64,000 bases of DNA from Komagataeibacter swingsii (GTDB lineage: Bacteria; Pseudomonadota; Alphaproteobacteria; Acetobacterales; Acetobacteraceae). The notes under the pieces are model-generated. The model was given only the letters and a program-made list of their open reading frames with translations, had not been told where the DNA came from and made no database searches. Positions 9,378 to 17,690 of this stretch are shown here, in pieces. The stretch's first letter is position 1. Every line of letters starts with the position of its first letter. The stretch lies in contig NZ_NKUB01000010.1 of NCBI RefSeq assembly GCF_003207895.1, positions 1-64,000 on the forward strand. Direction: 5' to 3'. The position numbers and the translations under genes are program-made.

Positions 9378-10529
9378 ATGCCCAAGGCCCGTTCCATCCC
9401 CAGCCTGACCGGCGTCCGTGGTGTTGCGGCGCTATGGGTTTTCATGACCCATTTCTACGGTCTGGCTGCCGATATCCTGCACCAGCCATGGATGTTGCAG
9501 TCGCTGTTCCTGTTCAACGGATTCCGGGGCGTGGACCTGTTTTTCGTGCTGTCGGGCTTTATCCTGATGCATGTGCATGAAGGGCAGTTTGCCGTGCTGC
9601 GGTGGCATGTGATCCGGGATTTTTTCATTGTCCGCTTTTTCCGGGTCTATCCGCTCAATACATTCGTGCTGCTGGCCATGGTGCCGCTGGTGCTGCTTGC
9701 GCCCGGTTACGTGGCCATGCAGCGTTATTATACGGACCCGGCCTTCGCCTATCGCGCCCATAACCTGTCCCTGCCGGGGTTCGTGCAGACCCTGCTGCTG
9801 GTCCAGAGCTGGACCGTGCTGAAGCTGGGGGAATGGAACATCGTATCATGGACCCTGAGTGCGGAGGTACTGGGTTACCTGCTGTTCCCACTGCTGGCCA
9901 TGGGGGCGATGCGCATCGCATCCCCGCGCCATGCGCTGGCATTGTGCGCGGCAAGCCTTGGGGTGCTGGTTGCGGTGCTGTTTGCCTGCCACCATGCCAA
10001 TAACAACCCGACGGGCACATTTGGGGCCATTCGCATGTTCTTCTGCTTTTCAGCGGGGATATTGCTGTACCGTGCCTATCACATGCTGCCTGACAGCATG
10101 GAACGGCATGCTGCGTCCATTACATTCGGGGCTGTCGCGTTTATTGTGGCGACACTGTTCTTTCCGGTCGTGCCGGTTCTGGATGTATTCGGGTTCACGG
10201 CACTTATTTTCGGGCTGGCCTACCAGCGCGGCGGGGTGGACGCGCTGTTGCGTTCGGGGCCGGTCATCTGGCTGGGGCGCATATCGTTTTCGTTCTACCT
10301 GACGCATTACCTGATTATCGGCATCATATCATGGGGCATGGGTGCATGGCTGCGTCATCTTGGTTTCGTGCCGGGGCTTTTGGTGACGTTTGCAATATTC
10401 GGGGTATGCCTGCTTGTGGGCGTGGCCTGTTACCATCTGGTCGAACGGCCTTCGCAGCGTTTTGGCCGCAGGGTCATGCAGCGGGTCGAAGCGCGTGACG
10501 CCATGATTGCGGTGCGCAATGCGGCCTGA
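9378..10529 (+). CDS. Acyltransferase family 3 (OafA/ExoZ-like)
   Basis: Multi-pass inner-membrane acyltransferase of 383 residues that most likely O-acetylates the polysaccharide. The N-terminus shows the family signature PSLTGVRGVAALWVFMTHF, with Arg and His of the R-x10-H type motif, and RGVDLFFVLSGFIL. About ten hydrophobic segments follow and the protein ends with HLVERPSQRFGRR. ATG 9378 follows an AGGGGG ribosome site. Last gene of the contiguous assembly block before rfbB. Confidence 0.9.
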   Translation: MPKARSIPSLTGVRGVAALWVFMTHFYGLAADILHQPWMLQSLFLFNGFRGVDLFFVLSGFILMHVHEGQFAVLRWHVIRDFFIVRFFRVYPLNTFVLLAMVPLVLLAPGYVAMQRYYTDPAFAYRAHNLSLPGFVQTLLLVQSWTVLKLGEWNIVSWTLSAEVLGYLLFPLLAMGAMRIASPRHALALCAASLGVLVAVLFACHHANNNPTGTFGAIRMFFCFSAGILLYRAYHMLPDSMERHAASITFGAVAFIVATLFFPVVPVLDVFGFTALIFGLAYQRGGVDALLRSGPVIWLGRISFSFYLTHYLIIGIISWGMGAWLRHLGFVPGLLVTFAIFGVCLLVGVACYHLVERPSQRFGRRVMQRVEARDAMIAVRNAA

Positions 10530-10765
10530 ATGGCTGTGCCCGGGGCAACGGGTTATTCTGCCGCAATACTGTTTTTTATCGCATCAAGGTAGCGTTCTCC
10601 ATATTTATGACACAGACAGTCCATTAGACTATCGTAATCTGTTTGTGGTTATACATGGCTGTTGCAATATTCCTGTCCGGCTTCAATGCGCGGAACGATC
10701 GGTTTTCCCCTATTGTGGAAAGCAACCGGGGCGTACGGCCATGTTACGGGGAAAGGAGGTTGGAA

Positions 10766-11842
10766 ATGCGCATACTGATAACGGGCGGCTGCGGGTTCAT
10801 CGGTTCCGCGGTGGTGCGGCACCTTATGGCCCAGACCGCGCATGATGTCCTCAATGTCGATGCCCTGACCTATGCCGCAAGTATAAAGGCAACGGAAGAT
10901 GCCGCGGCAAGCGGGCGCTACAGGCTGGAAGTGGCGAATATTACGGATGCTGCCGCCATGGCGCGGGTATTTGACGATTTCGCCCCCGATGCGGTCATGC
11001 ACCTGGCGGCGGAAAGCCATGTGGACCGGTCCATTGATGGACCCGGCACGTTTGTCAGCACAAATATAGTTGGCACCTATACATTGCTTGAGGCCGCGCG
11101 GGCGTGGTGGATGCGACAGGATGCGGGGCGGCGCAAGTCATTCCGTTTCCATCATATCTCGACCGATGAGGTCTTTGGCGCATTACGCCCCGGTGACCCG
11201 CCCTTTACCGAACAGACCCCCTATGATCCGCGCAGCCCGTATTCGGCCAGCAAGGCATCGTCCGACCATCTGGTGCGGGCATGGTACCATACCTATGGCC
11301 TGCCAGCATTTGTCACCAACACCACCAATAATTACGGGCCATGGCATTTTCCTGAAAAACTGATCCCGCTGGTCACGATCAACGCGATCGGGGGGCGTGA
11401 ACTGCCGGTTTACGGCACGGGACAGAATGTGCGCGACTGGCTGTTTGTCGAGGATCATGCCGAAGCCCTGGTCCGCGCGGTGGAACAGGGGCAGCCCGGC
11501 GAAACCTACGCCATCGGCGCGCGACAGCCGCGCACCAACATGCAGGTGGTGGAAGCGATCTGCACGATACTGGATGAACTGCATCCCGACCCGGCAGGCC
11601 CGCATGCGCGCCTGATCCGGCACGTGACCGACCGGCCGGGGCATGACTTCCGTTACGAAATCGACCCGACCCACGCGGAACAGGCGCTGGGCTGGCGTGC
11701 CCGCCATGATTTTGAACATGGCATCCGGCGCACGGTGCAGTGGTATCTGGATAACCGGGAATGGTGGGAAAGCATTCGGGCCGCCCGTTATGGTGGGGAA
11801 CGCCTTGGCCACGCGGGTGACAAGATGGGAACAGCAGCATGA
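10766..11842 (+). CDS. rfbB: dTDP-glucose 4,6-dehydratase
   Basis: Converts dTDP-glucose to dTDP-4-keto-6-deoxyglucose, the precursor of rhamnose and other deoxysugars. From ATG 10766 the protein has 358 residues with TGGCGFIGS for NAD binding, the HLAAESHVDRSIDGP segment, STDEVFG with the Thr-Asp-Glu catalytic set and YSASKASSD with the Tyr-x3-Lys pair. A near-perfect ribosome site (AAAGGAGGT, 10752-10760) selects this start over in-frame Met codons further upstream. Its stop overlaps the start of rfbA. Confidence 0.95.
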   Translation: MRILITGGCGFIGSAVVRHLMAQTAHDVLNVDALTYAASIKATEDAAASGRYRLEVANITDAAAMARVFDDFAPDAVMHLAAESHVDRSIDGPGTFVSTNIVGTYTLLEAARAWWMRQDAGRRKSFRFHHISTDEVFGALRPGDPPFTEQTPYDPRSPYSASKASSDHLVRAWYHTYGLPAFVTNTTNNYGPWHFPEKLIPLVTINAIGGRELPVYGTGQNVRDWLFVEDHAEALVRAVEQGQPGETYAIGARQPRTNMQVVEAICTILDELHPDPAGPHARLIRHVTDRPGHDFRYEIDPTHAEQALGWRARHDFEHGIRRTVQWYLDNREWWESIRAARYGGERLGHAGDKMGTAA

Positions 11843-12759
11843 GCGAGAACACCGCAACGAAACCGACCAAGGGTATTCTTCTGGCTGGCGGCTCGGGCAC
11901 GCGCCTGCATCCCATGACGCAGGCGGTCAGCAAGCAGTTGCTGCCGGTTTACGACAAGCCGATGATTTTCTATCCGCTATCCACGCTCATGCTGGCGGGA
12001 ATACGCGATATCATGATCATATCGACGCCTGCGGACCTGCCGCTGTTCCGCAGGCTTCTGGGGGATGGGGCGGATCTGGGCGTGACCTTCACCTATCGCG
12101 AGCAGCCTTCGCCCGATGGGATCGCGCAGGCCTTCATCATTGCCGATGACTGGCTGGATGATTCGCCGTGTGGCCTGATACTGGGTGATAACCTGATTTT
12201 TGCCGACCATCTGGGCAAGCAGCTGCGCACGGCGGCCAGCCGGCCAACGGGGGCTACGGTCTTTGCCTATGAGGTAAGTGATCCCGAACGTTATGGCGTG
12301 GTCAGTTTCGCCGCCGACGGGCATGCGCTGGATATTGTGGAAAAACCCACGCGCCCGCTGTCGAACTGGGCGGTAACGGGGCTGTATTTCTATGACGGGC
12401 GGGTGCGCGAATATGCCCGCAGCCTGAAGCCTTCGCCACGTGGGGAACTGGAAATTACCGATCTGAACCGGCTTTACCTGCAAAATGGCGACCTGCATGT
12501 GCAGCGCCTGGGGCGTGGCTGCGCATGGCTTGACGCGGGCATGCCCGACAGCCTGATGCAGGCGGGACAGTTCGTACAGACCATCCAGTCCCGTCAGGGG
12601 CTATTGGTTGGTTCCCCGCATGAAGTGGCCTTCCGCCGTGGCTTTATTGATGCGGCAGGGCTGGAATCCTATGCACGGCGCATGATAAAGACCGAGCTTG
12701 GGCGCGCGCTTATGGGCATTGCCAATGCGGTTCCCGAAAACGATGCCGAAGCGGCTTAG
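11839..12759 (+). CDS. rfbA: Glucose-1-phosphate thymidylyltransferase
   Basis: Makes dTDP-glucose from dTTP and glucose-1-phosphate. The 306-residue protein starts with the nucleotidyltransferase signature GILLAGGSGTRLHPMTQAVS and keeps LLPVYDKPMIFYPLSTLM, GLILGDNLIF and IVEKPTRPLSNWAVTGLYFYD, all characteristic of RmlA. The ATG overlaps the rfbB stop (ATGA). No rfbC or rfbD lies nearby in the window. A MITE-like repeat begins directly at the stop codon. Confidence 0.95.
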   Translation: MSENTATKPTKGILLAGGSGTRLHPMTQAVSKQLLPVYDKPMIFYPLSTLMLAGIRDIMIISTPADLPLFRRLLGDGADLGVTFTYREQPSPDGIAQAFIIADDWLDDSPCGLILGDNLIFADHLGKQLRTAASRPTGATVFAYEVSDPERYGVVSFAADGHALDIVEKPTRPLSNWAVTGLYFYDGRVREYARSLKPSPRGELEITDLNRLYLQNGDLHVQRLGRGCAWLDAGMPDSLMQAGQFVQTIQSRQGLLVGSPHEVAFRRGFIDAAGLESYARRMIKTELGRALMGIANAVPENDAEAA

Positions 12760-12888
12760 GAATTATTTGAAAATAAATAAAAGTTTTTGGGTGCCGCCTT
12801 TTTTCAAAAAGGCGGCATTCTTTTACGCTTTTTGAAAAAAGCTTCGCCAAGGACTTTCTTATGATCGCAGGCTGTTGACTGGCCTGAG
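12759..12888 (+). repeat. MITE-like palindromic repeat, copy A (partial)
   Basis: AT-rich element beginning at the rfbA stop codon. It contains the inverted repeat GCCGCCTTTTTT / AAAAAGGCGGC and a second pair near CTTTTTGAAAAAAGC. Core and left end match copy C at 35076 in the same orientation; the right end has decayed. A TTA triplet at 12756-12758 precedes the element. The GC-rich hairpin could end rfbA transcription. Confidence 0.75.
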
Positions 12889-12953
12889 AGCTGGGTCATG
12901 ATATCACAAAAACGTGTTGTTAAATTGTGGATGTGTTGTGTCCCATCAATGTG

Positions 12954-12998
12954 CTGAATAAGAATTTTCTTATATTTTAAGGGGAGTTACTTATTCAG
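12954..12998 (+). promoter_or_regulatory. Inverted repeat overlapping the ribosome site of the dehydrogenase gene
   Basis: Perfect 9-base arms CTGAATAAG (12954-12962) and CTTATTCAG (12990-12998) with a 27-base AT-rich spacer. The right arm runs into the AGGAG ribosome site of the gene starting at 13011. It could be an operator or an RNA stem that hides the ribosome site. Seen directly; function is inferred. Confidence 0.4.
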
Positions 12999-13010
12999 GA
13001 GTAAAAAGAC

Positions 13011-13781
13011 GTGGGACGTGTATCGGGAAAGGTGGCGCTTGTTACGGGCGCATCGCGTGGGATTGGCAAGGCGACGGCCCTGCTGCTGGCGCGCGAAGGC
13101 GCGAAGGTGGTCGTGGCCGACCTGAAGGCGGATGAAGGTCAGGCCGTCGTCGCCGAAATTACGAACGTAGGGGGCGAAGCGCTGTTCATCCCGCTCAACG
13201 TCGCGGCTGAAGACGACTGGAAACAGGCGATGGCCACCATTGCCACGCAGTTCGGGCGGCTAGATGTAGCGGTCAATAATGCGGGTATCCTCTATTCCGG
13301 CTCTGTCGAGACAACCAGCCTGGCCGACTGGCGGCGTGTGCAGTCGGTCAACCTGGACGGGGTTTTCCTGGGCACGCGGTACGCCGTGGAGGCCATGAAG
13401 CCGCAGGGTGGGGGATCGATCATCAACCTGTCCTCCATCGAGGGACTGGTCGGTGACCCCACCCTTGCCGCCTATAACGCCAGCAAGGGTGGGGTCAGGC
13501 TGTTCACCAAGTCAGCCGCACTGCACTGCGCGAAACAGGGTTACAAAATCCGGGTCAATTCCATCCATCCCGGTTATATCTGGACCCCGATGGTGCAGGG
13601 TTTCACCAAGGAAACCCCGGATCAGGCCGCAGCCCGGCAGAAACTGGTTGACCTGCACCCGCTGGGCCACCTGGGTGAGCCGGATGACATTGCCTATGGC
13701 ATCGTGTTCCTGGCGTCTGACGAATCAAAGTTCATGACCGGCAGCGAACTGGTCATTGATGGTGGTTATACCGCACAGTAA
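13011..13781 (+). CDS. Short-chain dehydrogenase, (R)-alcohol dehydrogenase-like
   Basis: NAD(P)-dependent classical SDR of 256 residues, probably cytoplasmic. It shows TGASRGIG at residues 13-20, the NNAG motif, the catalytic Ser in NLSSIEG and Tyr-x3-Lys in YNASKGG. The segments VNLDGVFLGTR, IEGLVGDP, HPGYIWTP and the end DGGYTAQ strongly resemble Lactobacillus (R)-specific alcohol dehydrogenase, whose C-terminal Gln helps bind magnesium. Asp37 at the end of strand beta-2 suggests NAD rather than NADP. The start is GTG 13011, nine bases after AGGAG. The substrate is probably a secondary alcohol or ketone. Not obviously part of the polysaccharide operon. Confidence 0.88.
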   Translation: MGRVSGKVALVTGASRGIGKATALLLAREGAKVVVADLKADEGQAVVAEITNVGGEALFIPLNVAAEDDWKQAMATIATQFGRLDVAVNNAGILYSGSVETTSLADWRRVQSVNLDGVFLGTRYAVEAMKPQGGGSIINLSSIEGLVGDPTLAAYNASKGGVRLFTKSAALHCAKQGYKIRVNSIHPGYIWTPMVQGFTKETPDQAAARQKLVDLHPLGHLGEPDDIAYGIVFLASDESKFMTGSELVIDGGYTAQ

Positions 13782-13815
13782 TACGGAGTGTATTTGTATA
13801 AAGGAAACAGGTATC

Positions 13816-13843
13816 CGCGCCCCGTGGTCCACGCCGGGGCGCG
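13816..13843. terminator. GC-rich hairpin between convergent genes
   Basis: Perfect 9-base arms CGCGCCCCG and CGGGGCGCG around a 10-base loop, between the dehydrogenase stop (13781) and the stop of the minus-strand gene (13850). A strong U-run is missing on either side, but the convergent position fits a bidirectional terminator. Confidence 0.6.
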
Positions 13844-13849
13844 GCGTGT

Positions 13850-14836
13850 TTACGGGCAGTGGCGCGGGACATAGGATACGACCCGGTCCAGCAGCGCATC
13901 CATTTCAGGCCGGGCAACCGGGTCGATGCAGGTCGCCACATAGGCGCGCGCACGCTGCTTGATGGTGTTGGCCGAACGGAGGCTGATGGAGAGCGCGTCA
14001 CTTTCCTCAATCAGGTCCGCAACCGTCATGTGCCGCTGGAATGCCGTGCGGGCAATGTCAAAGGCGATACGTTCCACGACCGTTTTCATTTCAGCGCGGC
14101 CAAAGGCGGACTGGCAGTTCATCATCTGGGCATTGGCCTGCGCATACTGGCGGATGACCGGCAGATTGCCGCTGCGATGGAAATGCCGGTGATGCCACGA
14201 CCGTGCCCATATATGTTCGCGGTGGGCGGTTTCATATTCATGTATGTCAGCGCTGTCATCGCGGATCAGCGCATGCACGGCATGCGCGGCAAGCCATGCG
14301 GATGCGAAATCGGGATGTGGCTGCCTGTTCCATAGCGGTTCGACACCACGGGAGCCGGTGGCGAAGCGGAAATTACGCTGCCCGTCCACACCATACAGGA
14401 TGGAGACGGATGGATCCGTTAGCAGATCCTGCCCCACGACAAGGATATGTCCCCCGTCACCCGCATGCATGTGGCGCTGCAGGGTGAACAGGTCGAACAG
14501 GGCATCATCGTCAGCCGAGCGTTCAGCATGCGTCTTCACATAGGTCAGGAAAAGCGGATTGCGCACGCCGGTCACGCCATGGGGGCAGAAATCAAACCGC
14601 CACCACCGTGACATCCTGACCATGTGGAACGCCAGCGCATTGCGCAGCCGGGCCAGGGCAGGGGAACCAGCGCCGTCGTTGCACAGGGCCTGTATGCCAC
14701 GGAACCGGGCTGCCAGCATATTGACCTGCCGGGCGAACGGGCGCCGGGGATCAAGATAATGCAGAAGCAGGCCGGGTGAGGAATGTTCAAGGTGCCAGTC
14801 GGCCGTGCGTCCTGTGGTTTCACTCATGATTGGCAT
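13850..14836 (-). CDS. Conserved-looking hypothetical protein behind a Fur-like box
   Basis: I do not recognise this protein. From ATG 14836 it has 328 residues, is rich in His, Arg and Trp, lacks a clear signal peptide or membrane helix and looks cytoplasmic. Histidine-rich stretches such as REHIWARSWHHRHFHRSG and HMHAGDGGHILVVG could bind metal, but no known motif is clear. ATG 14836 follows CAGGGA; ATG 14827 is an alternative. Codon use is ordinary for this genome and no competing gene lies on the other strand. A Fur-like sequence about 125 bases upstream suggests iron control. It converges on the dehydrogenase gene across a hairpin. Confidence 0.65.
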   Translation of the reverse strand: MPIMSETTGRTADWHLEHSSPGLLLHYLDPRRPFARQVNMLAARFRGIQALCNDGAGSPALARLRNALAFHMVRMSRWWRFDFCPHGVTGVRNPLFLTYVKTHAERSADDDALFDLFTLQRHMHAGDGGHILVVGQDLLTDPSVSILYGVDGQRNFRFATGSRGVEPLWNRQPHPDFASAWLAAHAVHALIRDDSADIHEYETAHREHIWARSWHHRHFHRSGNLPVIRQYAQANAQMMNCQSAFGRAEMKTVVERIAFDIARTAFQRHMTVADLIEESDALSISLRSANTIKQRARAYVATCIDPVARPEMDALLDRVVSYVPRHCP

Positions 14837-14959
14837 GGTCCCTGCATGAAAAAAAGGAGTGCGGCATCGCGATGCCGCAGGAGTTTTCACGGCGGTGTGC
14901 TGGGAAATCGACGGTTGGGAAAACTGCCTGATCGTGCCGTGAGTGCCTTCGCTTATAAT

Positions 14960-14978
14960 GAAAACGAATATCATTCGC
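14960..14978. promoter_or_regulatory. Putative Fur box
   Basis: GAAAACGAATATCATTCGC matches the 19-base Fur consensus GATAATGATAATCATTATC at 13 of 19 positions by eye, and its centre CGAATATCATTCG is nearly palindromic. It lies upstream of the minus-strand gene starting at 14836 in an AT-rich promoter-like stretch. Assignment is by pattern only. Confidence 0.45.
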
Positions 14979-14980
14979 AA

Positions 14981-15646
14981 TAAGAAAATGCAGATTATGA
15001 ACAGGAATCCTCTGCCCCATTTTTTCTGCGTTGATCAGGCGGAGGAACAGGCAGGTGTGACTGGCTTGATGTTTGCAGGTGTGGACCATCACCAGCATCT
15101 GCTCCGGGATTGTCAGGCAGCATGTCAGATGGGTCCGTTATGTAATACGATTGGAAATATCTGCGCACAGTGCTGTATTGAAGGTTCGGTTTTGAATTTT
15201 ATACCAGGAAACATAATCCATTTACGGACAGGATGGTAGACATGGTTGACCCTGAAAGTCGCCTGTATGGCGGTCGGCACCCCGATCTGATCAGAGTAGG
15301 GCGGGTTCGTATCCCGAAAGAAACAGGACGGCCGCATTGCATGCCATTTCCTGATTTAACGGGCTGGAGTGAGTGTGGTGTGCTATTGTGTCGGGCTATA
15401 TGCTGTCGGCTTGAAACGCAGGATTTTATGGGTAAAATATTATGTAAATATATGGAATGTGATGGTAATATTTTGTCGTTATCATTGGTATGCATGTTGC
15501 GGTAGCCGCCGTGTGGAATAAGAAAGCTGTTGGGCAGGAGATGAAAAAATCTGTATGCCTACATATCAATTTCTTGAGGATAACTGTATATTATGGAAAT
15601 TTTTATATAAATAATAGTTTTTTATTATTTTTTTGGATGAGTTGAT
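14981..15646. other. AT-rich stretch without a supported gene
   Basis: GC falls clearly here relative to the flanks. Short open frames (for example 90 codons at 15233-15505, starting MVDMVDPESRLYGG) lack a good ribosome site and recognisable domains. I see no RNA gene. The stretch forms the left part of an AT-rich island reaching to about 17690. Confidence 0.5.
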
Positions 15647-16456
15647 ATGAAACGTATTGTTTATGAAGATGATGAATTGAAATGTTTTTTTCGATCAGAT
15701 AGCAGTCGTTTCCTGTTGATAACGTTTAATGACATGATATTCGATAGTAGAGGAGATAGATTTTTTGCGGACACTGTTGCAATAAATGCAAATATTTCTG
15801 CTTTGGGCATTGTATCAAAAAAAGCAAACTGGTTCCCGAAAAATAGTATGGATTTGTGCTATGAAAGCGCGGAAAAAATAATAAGCGCGTTTGATAAGAT
15901 AGTTATATACGGCGCCTCAATGGGAGGGTATGCCGCCATAAAATATTCGAAGCTTTTTGGAGCGGATACAGTAATATCATTATGTCCGCAGTGGTCTATA
16001 GATGCAGAAGAATGTAATCTTGTTGATGATTACTGGAAGTGTCATTTCAGATCCGATATGAAAAATATGGGCATTCAATCCGACGATATGCAGGGTAGCA
16101 TTTTTATATTTGTTGATAATCTACATAAGACAGACATGTTTCATGCGCTTCGGATAAAAAAAGAATCCGGGAATGTACAGATAGTCAATGTTCCATTAGT
16201 GGGACATGACATTACACCGGTAATGTCTGGAACGGAGTCCATGAAGAAGATCATAGAATGCTGCATAAACCGGGATATTGGAGCGTTGAAAAATATCAGT
16301 AGGGAAAGGCGGAGGAAGAGTTTTTATTATAAGGAAGCAATAATAAAAAGAAAATACAGGAATAAAAAAATAAAAAATCTTGTTGTATTTTTATTTAAAA
16401 AAACCAGAAATATAAATCATAGATATCGTCAGTTCCTGAAAAAAATCCGCATATAA
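15647..16456 (+). CDS. Serine-hydrolase-like protein (alpha/beta-hydrolase fold) on an AT-rich island
   Basis: Protein of 269 residues with the nucleophile elbow GASMGGY (IVIYGASMGGYAAIKYSK), a probable acid region IFVFVDNLH-like (IFIFVDNLHKTD) and a late VPLVGHDI that fits the catalytic His. The 40 residues after that are very basic (RRRKS, IKRKYRNKKIKN), suggesting membrane or polyanion association. No signal peptide is visible. The gene is strikingly AT-rich (long A and T runs) compared with all neighbours, a mark of recent transfer. Its place between two polysaccharide loci suggests a deacylase or similar polymer-modifying role; this is inference. Confidence 0.7.
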   Translation: MKRIVYEDDELKCFFRSDSSRFLLITFNDMIFDSRGDRFFADTVAINANISALGIVSKKANWFPKNSMDLCYESAEKIISAFDKIVIYGASMGGYAAIKYSKLFGADTVISLCPQWSIDAEECNLVDDYWKCHFRSDMKNMGIQSDDMQGSIFIFVDNLHKTDMFHALRIKKESGNVQIVNVPLVGHDITPVMSGTESMKKIIECCINRDIGALKNISRERRRKSFYYKEAIIKRKYRNKKIKNLVVFLFKKTRNINHRYRQFLKKIRI

Positions 16457-17690
16457 TGAAATCGTAATGCAGTATGGTGTTCATTTTCGATGTGGAGTGG
16501 ACAACTTACCAACGCCAGCCTGCTGGCGGGCATTGTCTAGTAAGTAAGGCTTGACAGGTCTGTATGTAATAAGCGTAACAGTGAAACTGACTACATACTT
16601 GTGATTTGTATATAATTTTTATAGTAAAGTTATTAAATAAATAAAATATTTTTGTTCATTCTCTGTTATTTATTAATTAAGTAATGAGCAGAAATATAAC
16701 TATTATATAATTTTTCTCCGGTCATTTGCAGAAATTTTTACAAAAAATGTTTGTCATTCAAAAGTAATTTCATGATATAATATTACAGTAAGTCTCTCAG
16801 TTTGTGTCAGTATATCTTAGAGACTATTTGAAAAGTCAACTTGTGATAGCGCTTTAAAATTAAAGGAAGTTTTTGGTGAAGCTTTTTGCAAAAGCTTCGA
16901 AAGAACGCCGCCTTTTTAAGAAAAAGGCGATACCCAAAACTTTTATTGTTTTTTATCAATGGGTTGGTTTCAAATAACTTCTTATGGTCTACACCATATA
17001 TTCCAAAGTCGTATCATGCGATGACTTCATTGTTTAAATGGAGTTTGGTATCTTTCTTTGTCGCATGGACGTGCGCTGTGACCGGCTGCGATGATATCGC
17101 GCGTATCATCGTCATGCTTCTGGCGCCGGGTTGGACTGCGGTGCTCATATCCTGTTGCCTGTTGCACGAAGGCGGAAAGGAGCGACTGTCTTGTGACAGG
17201 TCATCATGGTGGATGATGACGGAGGGACCAGGTGGATTCGCATCATATCCCGCACGATAGTAATGGACGGCATGGCAAACGATGGCCGATGGCTATTCGG
17301 CATCCGGTTTTGTGGAAAGAGTGATAATTGGGGCGGCGCTCCCGGTAAAGCATGGCTGGAAAAAATTCAATGCCAGCAAGCGGCAGGGGTATCATATCGT
17401 ATATATTTTGAAAAACATAGTGCTGTAGTGGAAGGGCGTATTACCTGACTGACTATGGATGAGGGTAGGAACATATTCTTAAACCAACGGTATTTAGGCA
17501 AAATGTAGCATATATATGAAAAATAATGTTTACCGTTCAGATACCATCTTGCAGACTTTAGATACATATCATATGTAGCTTAACAATGTGGCAATCAAAA
17601 GGCATCTTTATGTCTTTGCGTTGAAATTTGCAGTAATTAAAAATAAACAAAAAATATAACTAATTAAATGATGATAAGGTAAGAGCCTAA
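16457..17690. other. AT-rich intergenic region with a MITE and possible small ORF
   Basis: Besides the MITE at 16820-16981 there is a hairpin CGCCAGC-CT-GCTGGCG near 16514-16529. A possible small ORF from ATG 17021 to 17260 (79 codons) encodes two hydrophobic segments (WSLVSFFVAWTCAVTGC and IIVMLLAPGWTAVLISCCLL); support is weak. The last 250 bases before 17691 are very AT-rich and probably contain the promoter of the second polysaccharide operon. Confidence 0.45.
16820..16981 (-). mobile_element. MITE-like element, copy B (full length, 162 bp)
   Basis: Ends are GAGACTATTTGAAAA on the left and the near-complement TTTCAAATAACTTC on the right, flanked by TTA on both sides (16817-16819 and 16982-16984), a TNA target duplication. 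Inside are AAGCTTTTTGCAAAAGCTT and a GCCGCCTTTTT / AAAAAGGCG pair. Orientation is opposite to copies A and C. There is no transposase gene. TNA duplications are typical of the IS1031 group of IS5-family elements. Confidence 0.85.

Noticed and set aside
10530-10765. Small gene starting at 10643 in front of rfbB
   Set aside because: The frame is the same as rfbB but the strong ribosome site at 10752-10760 and the Rossmann start select ATG 10766.
15233-15505. 90-codon open frame in the AT-rich island
   Set aside because: No ribosome site, no motif and many rare features; length is expected by chance.
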